DNA of 64,000 nucleotides, from NCBI RefSeq assembly GCF_003202405.1, contig NZ_QJHL01000001.1, positions 2,170,001 through 2,234,000 on the forward strand, read 5' to 3'. The number at the start of each line of letters is the position of its first letter. Position 1 is the first letter of the stretch. Shown here one piece after another: positions 26,427 to 36,155 of this stretch. The translations under genes and the position numbers were made by a program. Below the pieces are notes generated by a model. The model saw only the letters and a program-made list of their open reading frames with translations, was not told the origin of the DNA and made no database searches. The stretch is from Flavobacterium hydrophilum. Its GTDB lineage: Bacteria > Bacteroidota > Bacteroidia > Flavobacteriales > Flavobacteriaceae.

Positions 26427-26453
26427 AAAAAAAAACTCCCGTTACAGGAGTTT
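26427..26453 (-). terminator. Intrinsic terminator behind the DUF3995 gene
   Basis: Read on the minus strand, AACTCC and GGGAGTT form the stem around TGTAAC-type loop bases, followed by a run of nine T. It separates the DUF3995/ackA cluster from the regulator gene. Confidence 0.75.
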
Positions 26454-26476
26454 ACTATCATTCTAATCTGATTATT

Positions 26477-26902
26477 TTAAAGATCGAGTCCTAAAATCAG
26501 AGTCAGTACTCCAATTGCAAAACACAACGGCGAATAGTATTTTGAATCATTAATCGCAAATTTGGAGTTTTTTATTTTTTTGAAAAATCCCAAATATTTA
26601 AAATCTCCAATAGCTCTTACTATAAATATTCCAGTCAATATCCAAAGACCATTTTTATTGAGCCAGAAAGGAAGTTCAATTGAAACGAATTCTCCTTTTA
26701 TCAAATAGAAAATGCCAAAGGATAACAATCCAATTGCTACTATCAAAGTGGCTGCAATGCCTGGTGGTCTCATCGGACTTCCATCCGGATTTGCAGGATA
26801 CACACCCTGAGTTCCCCATTTGCCTCCAAAAGCCCAATACCAATGAATGGATGAAAGAAAAAGGAATACTAGAAACAAAATAATTGATATTAATTGTATC
26901 AT
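26477..26902 (-). CDS. DUF3995 family membrane protein
   Basis: A 141-residue protein with four hydrophobic segments (starting LISIILFLVFLFLSSIHWYW, then AATLIVAIGLLSFGIFYLI, LWILTGIFIVRAIGDF and SPLCFAIGVLTLILGL). The family mark HWYWAFGGKWG near residue 20 followed by YPANPDG fits DUF3995, small inner-membrane proteins of unknown role. It lies 32 bp behind ackA on the same strand and could be read through from it, and an intrinsic terminator follows. No function can be given. Confidence 0.85.
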   Translation of the reverse strand: MIQLISIILFLVFLFLSSIHWYWAFGGKWGTQGVYPANPDGSPMRPPGIAATLIVAIGLLSFGIFYLIKGEFVSIELPFWLNKNGLWILTGIFIVRAIGDFKYLGFFKKIKNSKFAINDSKYYSPLCFAIGVLTLILGLDL

Positions 26903-26934
26903 TTTAAGTACTAAGTAATTATAATTTTCTCTAA

Positions 26935-28119
26935 CTAGTTATGCAGCAAATGATACACCTGATTTGCAATTTCAAATTCTTCATCGGTTGGCACGACTAA
27001 AACTTTTGCTATAGAGTTTGCTGAATTTATTTCGCGGATTTCTTTAGAACGAATTTGATTTTTCTCCTGATCCAGTTCAATTCCGAAATAATTCATATCA
27101 GTACAAACCAATTTTCGCATATACGAAGAGTTTTCGCCAATTCCGGCTGTAAAAACAATGGCGTCTAAACCATTTAATGCTGCTGTGTAAGCTCCAATTG
27201 TTTTTTTAATTCGGTAAGCATTCATTAATAAAGCCAATTGGCAGTCTGTGTTTCCTTTTTCAGCTTCTGATTCAATATCACGCAAATCACTATAACCTGT
27301 CAGACCAAGCATTCCGCTTTGTTTTAGTAAAATAGCATTCACTTCATCGGCTGTGTATCCCAGATTTTTTATCAGATAAAAGATTACCGACTGATCGATA
27401 TCTCCTGCTCTCGTTCCCATTATCAAACCATTGGCTGGTGAAAAACCCATTGTAGTATCAATACTTTTTCCATCTTTTACAGCACTCATGCTACACCCAT
27501 TTCCTAAGTGAATGGTTATAATTTTGGAATTGCTTTCTAAGTAGTCAATTGCTTTTTCAGAAACATACTTATGACTTGTACCGTGAAAACCGTAAACGCG
27601 TACTTTATTTTCTGTCAAAAGATAATTCGGAATTGCATATTTATAGGCTTCAACCGGAATAGTCTGGTGGAAAGCGGTATCAAAAACAGCTACCTGACTG
27701 GCATCAGAGAAAATTTGCTCGGCAACATTTATTCCAACCAAATGTGCTGGATTATGCAAAGGAGCCAGTTCTGATAATTCTTTTATTTTAGCTTTAACCT
27801 CATCACTAATTATGGTCGTTTCCGAAAAATAACTACCGCCATGCACAACACGATGTCCGACTGCTGTAATTTCCGAAGTCGATTTTATAACTCCTTTTTC
27901 TGTATCCAATAGCATTTCAGCTACTTTCTGAAGACCGACTTTGTGTGTTGGAATTGATACTATTTCTTCTATTGAATTTTCAGTTGTTTTAAAGGTGATG
28001 TTTGAAGTTTCAAGTCCAATTCTGTCAATCATACCTGAACAAATTACTTCGTTTTCCGGCATAATCATTAATTGATATTTTATTGATGAACTACCTGAGT
28101 TTATTATTAATATTTTCAT
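26935..28119 (-). CDS. ackA: Acetate kinase
   Basis: The 394-residue length and motifs are standard for the ASKHA-fold enzyme: INSGSSSIKYQL at the N-terminus, GHRVVHGGSYFSE, VAVFDTAFHQTIP, HGTSHKYVSEKA, HLGNGCSMSAVKDGKSIDTTMG, GTRAGDID and FTAGIGENSS. It interconverts acetyl phosphate + ADP and acetate + ATP in the cytoplasm. The gene follows pta by 86 bp on the same strand, so the pair forms the classic acetate overflow/assimilation module. I see no unusual residue. Confidence 0.97.
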   Translation of the reverse strand: MKILIINSGSSSIKYQLMIMPENEVICSGMIDRIGLETSNITFKTTENSIEEIVSIPTHKVGLQKVAEMLLDTEKGVIKSTSEITAVGHRVVHGGSYFSETTIISDEVKAKIKELSELAPLHNPAHLVGINVAEQIFSDASQVAVFDTAFHQTIPVEAYKYAIPNYLLTENKVRVYGFHGTSHKYVSEKAIDYLESNSKIITIHLGNGCSMSAVKDGKSIDTTMGFSPANGLIMGTRAGDIDQSVIFYLIKNLGYTADEVNAILLKQSGMLGLTGYSDLRDIESEAEKGNTDCQLALLMNAYRIKKTIGAYTAALNGLDAIVFTAGIGENSSYMRKLVCTDMNYFGIELDQEKNQIRSKEIREINSANSIAKVLVVPTDEEFEIANQVYHLLHN

Positions 28120-28205
28120 TTTTTTTAAAGTTGATAGTAACTAAATAGTTGAGTTTTTAAAGGTTTAAAGAAACAAAAACTCATAATTATTATTCATAAT
28201 TAATT

Positions 28206-30299
28206 TTACAATCCCTGCGCCTGAATCGCTGTAATTACCACTGTATTTATAATATCATCAACCGTACAGCCACGGCTTAAATCGTTTACAGGTTTGTTTA
28301 ATCCCTGAAGCATTGGACCAATAGCCAAAGCCCCGGTTTCTCTCTGAACCGCTTTATACGTATTATTTCCGGTATTTAAATCCGGGAAAATCAGGACGCT
28401 TGCCTGCCCTGCTACTTCGGAATCCGGCATTTTGCTTTTTCCTACGGTACGATCTACTGCAGCATCGTACTGAATTGGTCCTTCTATCTTTAAATCCGGG
28501 CGTTTTTGTTTTACGATTTCGGTCGCAGTACGAACTTTCTCTACTTCATCGCCTTTTCCTGACGAACCCGAAGAGTACGAAAGCATGGCAATTTTAGGTT
28601 CAATCCCGAAAGCTGAGCTTGATTCTGCAGATGAAATCGCAATTTCTGCCAATTGTTCAGCCGTTGGATTTGGATTTATGGCACAATCGCCAAAAACAGA
28701 AACCCTGTCTTCAAGACACATAAAAAATACGGATGAAACTACAGAAGAATTCGGTTTGGTTTTAATGAACTGCAATGCCGGTAAAATGGTATGCTGTGTT
28801 GTATGTGCAGCTCCGGAAACCATTCCGTCTGCGTGACCTTTATACACCATCATCGTTCCGAAATACGAAACATCTTCCATTAAATCCCGTGCCATTGTAA
28901 TACTTACATTTTTCTCTTTTCGAAGCTCATAATAAGTATTGGCATACTCTTCATAAAACTCAGATTCTATTGGATTGATGATCTTTACTTTCGAAAAATC
29001 AAACGTTAAACTTAGTTCGGTTACTTTGTTTTCAATTTGTTTTTTATCTCCTATAATTGAAATATCGACTACATCCATATCCAATAATCTTGACGCAGCA
29101 ATAATAATCCTGTCATCATTACCTTCCGGAAGCACGATGTGTTTTCGATGCTGCTTGGCTCTTTTAACCATATTGTACTGAAACATTTTTGGAGTCATTC
29201 CTTCCGGCACAAAAGTGATCAGGCGTTCTGATAAATCATCAATCTGTACATATTTCTCAAATGTATTGATTGAAGTTTCAATTTTATGTGTGTTATTAGC
29301 ATAAATTTCAGAATTGATAGCACCAATTTTATTTGTAATATGATACGTTCCGCCATCAACAGCAATAATCGGAACAATAGCAGAAAGTCCTTCAATAAGT
29401 TTTAAAATACTGTTTTCCGGGAGGATATTTCCGGTAAGGATAATTCCTGAAATGGTTGGATAATTTGCTGATTCATTGGCCTGCAAAGCTCCCAGAATTA
29501 TATCTGAGCGATCTCCCGGCGTAATTACCAAAGCATTATCATGCAGATGTACCAGGTAATTATGCAATTGCATGGCACCAACACTAAAATGACCAATTTC
29601 ATTATTGAGATAATTTTCTCCAAACAAAACTTTAGCATCCAACTCATTGACAATTTCCTGCATCGTTGGATTGTTTAAAGTAGAAATCAACGGAATCGTA
29701 TTAACCAAAACGTTCGAAGGCAACGTTTTCTGAAGACTTTTTGTAACCAACTCAATATTTTCAGGCTGAACTTTATTGGCAAAAACCGATAAAACTTCAA
29801 CTTCTTTTACTTTAAAAGAATCGTAAACCAGATATAAACTGTCTAGTAGTTCCTCTAAAGTTTTACCAACGCCCGAACCGATAATGATGGTTGGAATTCC
29901 GAGGTTTTTGGCTATCAACACATTTAGATCCAATTCAATTGAAGTTCCTTCGCCCGTGAAACTCGTTCCTTCTACCAAAACAAAATCATAACGTTCTTCC
30001 AGTTTTTTATATTTTTCAATAATCAGATCTAAAACCTCCCCTATTTTGCCTTTGTTTTTTTTCTTGATCAATTTGCTTTTGGTGATGGCATAAGCATCTT
30101 CAAATTGGATATCAAGATTAAAATGTGAAAGAACAGTTTCGATATGATTGTCCTGTTCACCATCGACAAAATCTTCAATAATAGGCCTGAAATAACCCAC
30201 TTTAGCCGTCTTACCAATTAAAATACTCATTAAACCGAGCGTAATAATTGATTTCCCGCTATTCTGGTCACTTGTGGCTATGTATATCGCTTTACTCAT
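28206..30299 (-). CDS. pta: Phosphate acetyltransferase, long form
   Basis: The 697-residue protein is the long Pta type: an N-terminal dethiobiotin-synthetase-like region (AIYIATSDQNSGKSIITLGL, about 1-210), a DRTGG domain (about 215-330) and the catalytic PTA_PTB domain (about 370-697, with HRKHIVLPEGNDDR, MVSGAAHTT, SYSSGSSGKGDEVEKVRTAT and DLNTGNNTYKAVQR). It interconverts acetyl-CoA + phosphate and acetyl phosphate + CoA. The N-terminal part usually mediates regulation by NADH or organic acids in enteric bacteria; whether that holds here is unknown. It is co-directional with ackA, and corA lies 50 bp upstream. Confidence 0.97.
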   Translation of the reverse strand: MSKAIYIATSDQNSGKSIITLGLMSILIGKTAKVGYFRPIIEDFVDGEQDNHIETVLSHFNLDIQFEDAYAITKSKLIKKKNKGKIGEVLDLIIEKYKKLEERYDFVLVEGTSFTGEGTSIELDLNVLIAKNLGIPTIIIGSGVGKTLEELLDSLYLVYDSFKVKEVEVLSVFANKVQPENIELVTKSLQKTLPSNVLVNTIPLISTLNNPTMQEIVNELDAKVLFGENYLNNEIGHFSVGAMQLHNYLVHLHDNALVITPGDRSDIILGALQANESANYPTISGIILTGNILPENSILKLIEGLSAIVPIIAVDGGTYHITNKIGAINSEIYANNTHKIETSINTFEKYVQIDDLSERLITFVPEGMTPKMFQYNMVKRAKQHRKHIVLPEGNDDRIIIAASRLLDMDVVDISIIGDKKQIENKVTELSLTFDFSKVKIINPIESEFYEEYANTYYELRKEKNVSITMARDLMEDVSYFGTMMVYKGHADGMVSGAAHTTQHTILPALQFIKTKPNSSVVSSVFFMCLEDRVSVFGDCAINPNPTAEQLAEIAISSAESSSAFGIEPKIAMLSYSSGSSGKGDEVEKVRTATEIVKQKRPDLKIEGPIQYDAAVDRTVGKSKMPDSEVAGQASVLIFPDLNTGNNTYKAVQRETGALAIGPMLQGLNKPVNDLSRGCTVDDIINTVVITAIQAQGL

Positions 30300-30349
30300 A
30301 ATTTATATTTTGAAACTAATGTATTCGAATTATTTTTAATACTGACTCC

Positions 30350-31420
30350 TTAAAACCAGCGTCTTTTCTTAAAATAAATGATCAGGGCAATTACGAGTAA
30401 AAGCATAGTGCCCATGACAATAAAATAGCCATTCTCTGTTTTGAGTTCCGGCATGTTTTCGAAATTCATTCCGTAGACTCCAACAATAAAAGTTAGTGGA
30501 ATAAAGATGGCTGAAATAATCGTCAACGTTTTCATAATTTCATTCATTTTTCGGCTTTGTTCCGAAAAATAGAAATTTGAAGCGCTTTCCAATGAACTCA
30601 TATCCGACTCAATCTGCTCTAAAAGTTCTAAGCTTTTTTGATGCAGCCTGATAAAAAAATTAAAAGTTTCTTTTTGAATCAGTTCGTTTGTATCATCATC
30701 TTTAATGGTTTTCAAATAATACAATGAATCCCGAAGCGGTACGATGGCGCGCTTTAAAAAATTAAAATTATCGCGATGGTTTTCAATCTTTTCCAGAATA
30801 ATCGGATCAGCCCCTTTTTTGGTTAAATCAATTAATTCCTCAATATTATTTTCTTCATCTTCTATGGTAATGTAAAAATTTTCGATTACAGCATCCAACA
30901 ATAAATAAAGCAGATAATCTACTTTTTTAGTTCTTACGATTCCGGCATGCGTACGCAGGCGCTCGCGTATATGGGTGAAGAAATCGCTTCGTTTTTCCTG
31001 AAACGAAATCAAAATTCCGTCTTTTAAAATAAAACTGAGCTGTTCTACTTTTAGTCCATCTGAGTATTCTGAAGGCAATAACGATTTTATGTTAAAAAAC
31101 AAAACATCTTTTTGCTCTTCAAGTTTTGTTCTTTTAGTAGTGTTTAAAATATCGGCAAGCAAAAAATCGTCCAGTTTAAAATATCCTCCGATGGTTTTAA
31201 TTAATCCAATGTCATTTAATCCGTGAATATTGAGCCAGTTATTTTTAGTATAATCAAAACAGGAATTTAAGGCTAAAACCGTAAACTTTTCATATTCAAC
31301 AACATCACTATCATCATATACAAAAAGCTGCATTTCTGTTTCATGATCTTTATGAGAGCCAGTATACTCTAAGCTAGCAGGCTGTAGTTTACGCCCTTCT
31401 TTGTATTTGATCTTTCTCAT
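30350..31420 (-). CDS. corA: CorA-type magnesium/cobalt transporter
   Basis: A 356-residue member of the CorA family with a long cytoplasmic, helical N-terminal domain and two C-terminal membrane helices. The selectivity signature GMN is present in VGVYGMNFENMPEL, directly after the first helix (TIISAIFIPLTFIVGV), and the basic tail KKRRWF follows the second. It forms a pentameric divalent-cation channel in the inner membrane. The MPEL after GMN is the usual extracytoplasmic loop. It lies 50 bp upstream of pta, but a functional link is not evident. Confidence 0.94.
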   Translation of the reverse strand: MRKIKYKEGRKLQPASLEYTGSHKDHETEMQLFVYDDSDVVEYEKFTVLALNSCFDYTKNNWLNIHGLNDIGLIKTIGGYFKLDDFLLADILNTTKRTKLEEQKDVLFFNIKSLLPSEYSDGLKVEQLSFILKDGILISFQEKRSDFFTHIRERLRTHAGIVRTKKVDYLLYLLLDAVIENFYITIEDEENNIEELIDLTKKGADPIILEKIENHRDNFNFLKRAIVPLRDSLYYLKTIKDDDTNELIQKETFNFFIRLHQKSLELLEQIESDMSSLESASNFYFSEQSRKMNEIMKTLTIISAIFIPLTFIVGVYGMNFENMPELKTENGYFIVMGTMLLLVIALIIYFKKRRWF

Positions 31421-31512
31421 TCAAAAAATTTTACAATAGTAATATTACGAAAAAGAATCGGAATGGGAAATGACAATTATCAGTTTGTAGAAAACCTGTA
31501 AATAGACCTACA

Positions 31513-31540
31513 GTATAGACGCACTGGAGTGCGTCTATAC
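31513..31540. repeat. GACGCAC palindromic hairpin, copy 1
   Basis: GTATAGACGCACT and AGTGCGTCTATAC are perfect 13-bp arms with a 2-nt centre. The same GACGCAC core occurs at 32353, on the other side of the small lipoprotein gene. Short GACGCAC...GTGCGTC hairpins look like REP-type elements. Confidence 0.6.
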
Positions 31541-31560
31541 AATATATGGATTTAGTCATA

Positions 31561-31593
31561 AAAAAAACCGGGTTAGAAACAGCCCGGTTTTTT
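31561..31593 (-). terminator. Intrinsic terminator behind the small lipoprotein gene (bidirectional)
   Basis: AACCGGG, a 10-nt loop and CCCGGTT form the stem, with A-runs to the left and T-runs to the right, so it can work on both strands. On the minus strand it lies 24 bp past the lipoprotein gene's stop. Confidence 0.8.
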
Positions 31594-31616
31594 AACTTAT
31601 AAAAATATGAAATATT

Positions 31617-32165
31617 TTATGGTGTAGCAGTGAAAACTAAATATGATAAATTTTCAAATACACCATTTGTTACTTCAAAAACTTCCGGAGTAACTATTTT
31701 AGTTTGTAAGACGCCTTCTTTTTGCGCTCTAAAACTAAATGTTCCGGAAATCGTTTTTTTCACTGGATCTATAGCAGTAACTGTTATTTTTCCTGATACA
31801 GGAAAATGTTCTGTATAAGTATCTCCGTCTATTAAATAACTATTAAAAAATAATGCATTACTAATTTGACCTTCTTCCGGGTCTTCATAAAAGTTATATG
31901 TTCCCAAAGGCATTGCATTGTTGGTTGTCAATTCGCTTTCAAATGCTAATGAAAGTATTTCCGAATTGCTATGTATGCTAATATCAAAACGCTGACCTTG
32001 CCCGGGCATTTTAATTAAAGTTGCACCAACTTTTTTTGTTGGTTTCCATGCAGCACCATTAATCGTAGCCGAAACAGTACTATTCACATCATTACTGTCA
32101 TCACTGCTGCAACCGGTAGTTAAAATTGTTAAGAAGATCAATCCAAGGCCAAAAAGTTTTTTCAT
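31617..32165 (-). CDS. Small lipoprotein, DUF6252-like
   Basis: A 182-residue lipoprotein with lipobox LTTGC (Cys19) followed by the Ser/Asp-rich SSDDSND that in Bacteroidota favours surface exposure. The rest looks like a beta-sandwich (TVSATINGAAWKPTKKVGAT, FPVSGKITVTAIDPVKKTIS, GTFSFRAQ), the layout of the DUF6252 group common in Flavobacterium. No enzyme motif is seen. Function unknown; a binding or structural role is possible. The gene is isolated between two matching terminator/hairpin pairs. Confidence 0.8.
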   Translation of the reverse strand: MKKLFGLGLIFLTILTTGCSSDDSNDVNSTVSATINGAAWKPTKKVGATLIKMPGQGQRFDISIHSNSEILSLAFESELTTNNAMPLGTYNFYEDPEEGQISNALFFNSYLIDGDTYTEHFPVSGKITVTAIDPVKKTISGTFSFRAQKEGVLQTKIVTPEVFEVTNGVFENLSYLVFTATP

Positions 32166-32311
32166 AAATGTTTTATTTAGTTAATTTTTATCAAATATAG
32201 ATCAAATCGTATCATATAAATCAAAGGAAAGCTCATTTTTACCTGAAATTATCTTACAAAAAAATAAGTGTCCTGAGAAGCAGTAGATTACACGAATATT
32301 TTTACAAATAA

Positions 32312-32340
32312 AAAACCGGGGCATTTCTGACCCGGTTTTT
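32312..32340 (-). terminator. Intrinsic terminator behind dnaK (bidirectional)
   Basis: AAAACCGGG, loop GCATTTCTGA, CCCGGTTTT: 9-bp perfect arms with A/T runs on both sides. Lies about 50 bp past the dnaK stop codon. Confidence 0.82.
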
Positions 32341-32352
32341 ATTATTCAATCG

Positions 32353-32378
32353 TAGAGACGCACAGCAGTGTGTCTCCA
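32353..32378. repeat. GACGCAC hairpin, copy 2
   Basis: GAGACGCAC and GTGTGTCTC pair over 9 bp (one G-T wobble) around AGCA. It lies between the dnaK stop and its terminator and mirrors the copy at 31513. Confidence 0.55.
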
Positions 32379-32389
32379 CAAAGTGTAAA

Positions 32390-34270
32390 TTATTTTACTT
32401 CTTCGAATTCAACGTCTTCAACATTGTCTCCAGACTGCTCTTGTTGTGGAGCAGCTTGTTGACCTTCACCACCTTGAGCGTACATTGCTTCTGTAGCTGT
32501 TTTCCAGGCTGCATTTACATTGTCTAATCCTTTTTGGATTGCGTCAAGATCCTGAGACTGGTGAGCCATTCTCAATTCAGTTAAAGCATATTCGATAGCT
32601 GTTTTTTGCTCGTCTGTCAATTTATCTCCTAACTCTTTCAATTGAGATTCAGTTTGGAAAATAGTACTGTCAGCTTCGTTTAATTTCTCAGCTCTTTCTT
32701 TTGCAATTTTGTCAGCATCAGCATTAGCTTCAGCATCTTTTTTCATTTTTTCGATTTCTTCAGCTGTTAATCCAGAAGAAGCTTCGATACGAATATCGTG
32801 AGATTTTCCAGTTCCTTTATCAGTTGCAGAAACTTTGATGATACCATTAGCATCGATATCGAAAGTTACTTCGATTTGAGGAACTCCTCTTGGTGCTGGT
32901 GGAATACCATCTAAGTGGAAACGACCGATAGTTTTGTTATCAGCAGCCATAGCTCTTTCTCCTTGTAATACGTGGATTTCAACAGATGGTTGAGAATCAG
33001 CAGCAGTAGAGAATACCTGAGATTTTTTAGTTGGAATAGTTGTGTTAGACTCAATTAATTTAGTCAATACACCACCCATAGTTTCGATACCTAAAGAAAG
33101 AGGTGTTACGTCAAGTAACAATACATCTTTTACATCTCCAGATAAAACTCCACCTTGAATAGCTGCTCCAATAGCAACAACCTCATCAGGGTTAACACCT
33201 TTAGATGCTTTTTTACCGAAGAATTTCTCCACTTCGTCAGCGATTCTTGGCATACGAGTAGAACCTCCTACAAGGATAACTTCGTCGATATCAGATGTAG
33301 ATAAACCTGCATCTTTTAATGCTTTAGCAACTGGCTCCATAGAACGTTTTACTAAAGTATCAGATAATTGCTCAAATTTAGCTCTGGATAATTTTTTCAC
33401 TAAGTGTTTTGGTCCAGAAGCAGTAGCAGTTACGTATGGTAAGTTGATTTCTGTTTCAGCAGAAGATGATAATTCAATCTTAGCTTTCTCAGCAGCTTCT
33501 TTCAAACGTTGTAATGACATTGGGTCTAAACGTAAATCAATACCTTCTTCAGATTTGAATTCGTCAGCTAACCAGTCAATAATAACCTGGTCAAAATCAT
33601 CACCACCTAAGTGAGTATCACCATTTGTAGATAATACTTCAAATACACCGTCTCCTAATTCAAGAACAGAGATATCAAAAGTACCTCCACCTAAATCGTA
33701 AACAGCAATTTTTTGATCAGTTCCTTTTTTATCTAATCCGTAAGCAAGTGCAGCAGCAGTTGGCTCATTGATGATACGCATAACTTTAAGACCAGCAATT
33801 TCACCAGCTTCTTTAGTAGCCTGACGTTGTGCATCGTTAAAGTAAGCAGGAACAGTAATAACCGCTTCAGTTACAGTTTGACCTAAATAGTCTTCAGCAG
33901 TTTTTTTCATTTTTTGAAGTGTCATTGCAGACAACTCCTGAGAAGTGTATAAACGACCGTCAATATCCACACGTGGCGTATTGTTGTCACCTTTTACAAC
34001 ACTGTAAGGAACTCTTTTTGCCTCTTCCTGAGTTTCAGCAAAAGTGTGTCCCATAAAACGTTTAATAGAAGCAATCGTTTTTGTAGGATTCGTTACTGCT
34101 TGTCTTTTTGCAGGATCACCTACTTTAATTTCTCCACCTTCAACAAAAGCGATGATAGATGGTGTAGTTCTTTTTCCTTCTGCGTTAGGGATAACAACTG
34201 CTTCGTTACCTTCCATTACAGAAACACAAGAGTTCGTCGTACCTAAGTCAATTCCGATTATTTTACCCAT
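32390..34270 (-). CDS. dnaK: Chaperone protein DnaK (Hsp70)
   Basis: A complete 626-residue Hsp70. The ATPase domain shows [13 protein letters not shown] at the N-terminus, [16 protein letters not shown] near 190 and [13 protein letters not shown] near 335; the substrate-binding domain has [18 protein letters not shown]; the lid ends in a Gln-rich stretch and the EEVK-type tail DVEFEEVK. It folds proteins in the cytoplasm with DnaJ and GrpE, neither of which is nearby. Its upstream region is rich in TGACA/TGCCA half-sites and has a perfect 8-bp palindrome, and lacks a CIRCE element, which suggests a different heat-shock control. Confidence 0.98.
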   Translation of the reverse strand: MGKIIGIDLGTTNSCVSVMEGNEAVVIPNAEGKRTTPSIIAFVEGGEIKVGDPAKRQAVTNPTKTIASIKRFMGHTFAETQEEAKRVPYSVVKGDNNTPRVDIDGRLYTSQELSAMTLQKMKKTAEDYLGQTVTEAVITVPAYFNDAQRQATKEAGEIAGLKVMRIINEPTAAALAYGLDKKGTDQKIAVYDLGGGTFDISVLELGDGVFEVLSTNGDTHLGGDDFDQVIIDWLADEFKSEEGIDLRLDPMSLQRLKEAAEKAKIELSSSAETEINLPYVTATASGPKHLVKKLSRAKFEQLSDTLVKRSMEPVAKALKDAGLSTSDIDEVILVGGSTRMPRIADEVEKFFGKKASKGVNPDEVVAIGAAIQGGVLSGDVKDVLLLDVTPLSLGIETMGGVLTKLIESNTTIPTKKSQVFSTAADSQPSVEIHVLQGERAMAADNKTIGRFHLDGIPPAPRGVPQIEVTFDIDANGIIKVSATDKGTGKSHDIRIEASSGLTAEEIEKMKKDAEANADADKIAKERAEKLNEADSTIFQTESQLKELGDKLTDEQKTAIEYALTELRMAHQSQDLDAIQKGLDNVNAAWKTATEAMYAQGGEGQQAAPQQEQSGDNVEDVEFEEVK

Positions 34271-34310
34271 TTTTTATATATTTAATTTTTGATTTTATTT
34301 CAAACTCATG

Positions 34311-34334
34311 TGGCATAAGTCAATCTTTATGCCA
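34311..34334. promoter_or_regulatory. Inverted repeat TGGCATAA-N8-TTATGCCA upstream of dnaK
   Basis: A perfect 8-bp inverted repeat with an 8-nt spacer, about 40-65 bp upstream of the dnaK start. Further upstream TTGACACGTCAA (34369-34380) and several TGACA, TGCCA and TGTCA words follow up to about 34448. No CIRCE-type GCACTC/GAGTGC is present. It is a candidate operator or heat-shock element. Confidence 0.5.
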
Positions 34335-34450
34335 AGATAAAAAACCAATATAATTTGTCAGTTTAGTATTGACACGTCAAAAAAAGTCTGCCAACATGAC
34401 ATTTTTAATACCTGACAACTATGGCACATCAGTATTTCATCTGTCATTTT

Positions 34451-34530
34451 AGAAGCCGATTCCTGCTATCCGCTATATCTTTTATGGCGAACCCCGCCAT
34501 AAAAGGATGACGCTTCTATCAGGGCTAAAA
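34451..34530. repeat. Dispersed intergenic element, copy B (variable core hairpin)
   Basis: Starts AGAAGCCGATTCCTGCTATC and ends CTATCAGGGCTAAAA. The centre is a perfect hairpin: TTTTATGGCG (34480-34489), 5-nt loop, CGCCATAAAA (34495-34504). It shares its ends with copies at 10951 (inverted) and 53531, while the hairpin arms differ. It lies in the 391-bp gap between dnaK and the next plus-strand gene; the remainder of that gap holds the dnaK upstream sites and nothing else I can name. Confidence 0.62.
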
Positions 34531-34661
34531 CACTCATTTTCAAAACAAAATCTGCAAATTAAAAACATTTTTTTTTCGTCACACTTTCTGAAAACCATAT
34601 AAATACAATATATTTGAAATAATCAAACCTTATTATACTCTTCATTATCAAACCAAAAATC

Positions 34662-36155
34662 ATGAGACTATCTCAATTCATTTTCGTCATACTCCTTCCC
34701 TTTTTTGCAGTCTGCCAAGGAAAAAAAACCGAAATAACTATCTCCGGAAAAATAACCGGGAAAATTCCGGAAACAATCGAATATACTTTGCCTATAAATG
34801 GAATTGATTATTTTGGTTTTACAAATTCTGCACAAACAGATGCTGCAGGAAACTTTCAAATAAAAATTCCTTCAGACAAAACCTGTTTCATTGAGTTATC
34901 AACCCACTATCAATCATACGGAGTCATAATTGCTGAACCGGGAATGACTTATAAAGTATCTATCCATACAGAAGTAAAAGATGGCAAATTCAAAGTAGAA
35001 TCAAAAAACGAAAAAGCTCAGGCATTATACAATCAAATTCCGAATAGAAATATGATTGTAGGCGGTCATTTTGAATTAGAAACTAAATCCTTAATGAAAG
35101 ACAGCATCATTTCTAGAATAAAACAAAAATTAGAACAGAAAAGAGAAACGGAAATTGCTGAATTTCAAAAATTACTAAAAGACAAAACCATTTCTAAAAA
35201 CTTTTATAATCTGGTTCAGTCAGACCGTAATTTTTTTTACAAAGGCGCACAGGGAAGTCTTGCATTTATAAACTATTTACTATCAGCACAAAATAAAAAC
35301 GCACTTTCGCCTGAACAATATAAGAAACTATGGAAAGAAATTTTCCTGTCCAATCCTGTTAATAGTCCTGAGTTATTAACTTCTCCATGGTTTTATTATT
35401 ACACAGAAAACTATTTACGCTATCAGGAATTAATTGTGGAGGGGACGCCTTCGGCGGCAATTTCAGAGTACCATAAACAGGGACTCATTCATACTCATAA
35501 CATCAATAATGCAAAAAAATATTTAACTGGTCAGCAATTAGAATATTACTTTGCAGCCTATATTTACTATGAATCCATCAATAAAAATTATGAAAAAGAA
35601 TTGATTACCCTTTTCGAACAATTCAAAAAAGAATATCCAAATAGTCCGTACACTCATTTTCTGGAGCCAGTTATTATCCCGGTAATTGCTTTCCATAAAA
35701 AGAAGGAAGAGCCTTTAAACGAAAAAATTAAATTTATAGACAAAACTGACTCTGCCAATTTGGTAAAAGATGTTATTAAAGAATTAAACGGAAAACGATT
35801 TTATATTGATATCTGGGCAACCTGGTGTGGCCCCTGCAAAGAAGAATTTAAACACAATGCCAAGTTATATGAACTGTTAAAATCAAAAGGCATTACAATG
35901 GTCTATATTTCTATCGACAAAGACAACAGGGACAAACAATGGAAGGAAATGGCGCAGTTTTACAATTTAGAGGGCTATCATATCAGAGCTAACGAAAAAC
36001 TGGATACCGATTTAAGAACTTTATATGGAAATCAGTCAATGGGTATTCCGTGGCATTTCCTGACTGACGAAAACGGAACTATTATTAAAAAAAGCCTGAG
36101 TGGCCCTTCTGAAATCGAAAATTTAGAAAAACAACTAAATGAAGTTAATCCATAA
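34662..36155 (+). CDS. Exported TlpA-family thioredoxin protein with long N-terminal domain
   Basis: A 497-residue protein with a signal peptide (ending FFAVCQ), an N-terminal beta-rich domain that resembles the DUF4369-type domain (TISGKITGKIPETIEYTL, about 22-120), a helical middle with many Lys/Glu residues, and a C-terminal TlpA/AhpC-type thioredoxin domain (about 365-497) with WATWCGPCKEEF (Cys389, Cys392). Such proteins reduce disulfides on the outer side of the cytoplasmic membrane. The stop codon overlaps the start of the truncated antiporter gene by one base, so both may once have been one transcript. Partner and substrate are unknown. Confidence 0.88.
   Translation: MRLSQFIFVILLPFFAVCQGKKTEITISGKITGKIPETIEYTLPINGIDYFGFTNSAQTDAAGNFQIKIPSDKTCFIELSTHYQSYGVIIAEPGMTYKVSIHTEVKDGKFKVESKNEKAQALYNQIPNRNMIVGGHFELETKSLMKDSIISRIKQKLEQKRETEIAEFQKLLKDKTISKNFYNLVQSDRNFFYKGAQGSLAFINYLLSAQNKNALSPEQYKKLWKEIFLSNPVNSPELLTSPWFYYYTENYLRYQELIVEGTPSAAISEYHKQGLIHTHNINNAKKYLTGQQLEYYFAAYIYYESINKNYEKELITLFEQFKKEYPNSPYTHFLEPVIIPVIAFHKKKEEPLNEKIKFIDKTDSANLVKDVIKELNGKRFYIDIWATWCGPCKEEFKHNAKLYELLKSKGITMVYISIDKDNRDKQWKEMAQFYNLEGYHIRANEKLDTDLRTLYGNQSMGIPWHFLTDENGTIIKKSLSGPSEIENLEKQLNEVNP

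Noticed and set aside
34044..34292. Plus-strand frames opposite the dnaK start
   Set aside because: Fully antisense to dnaK; conserved Hsp70 codons on the other strand explain the open frames.
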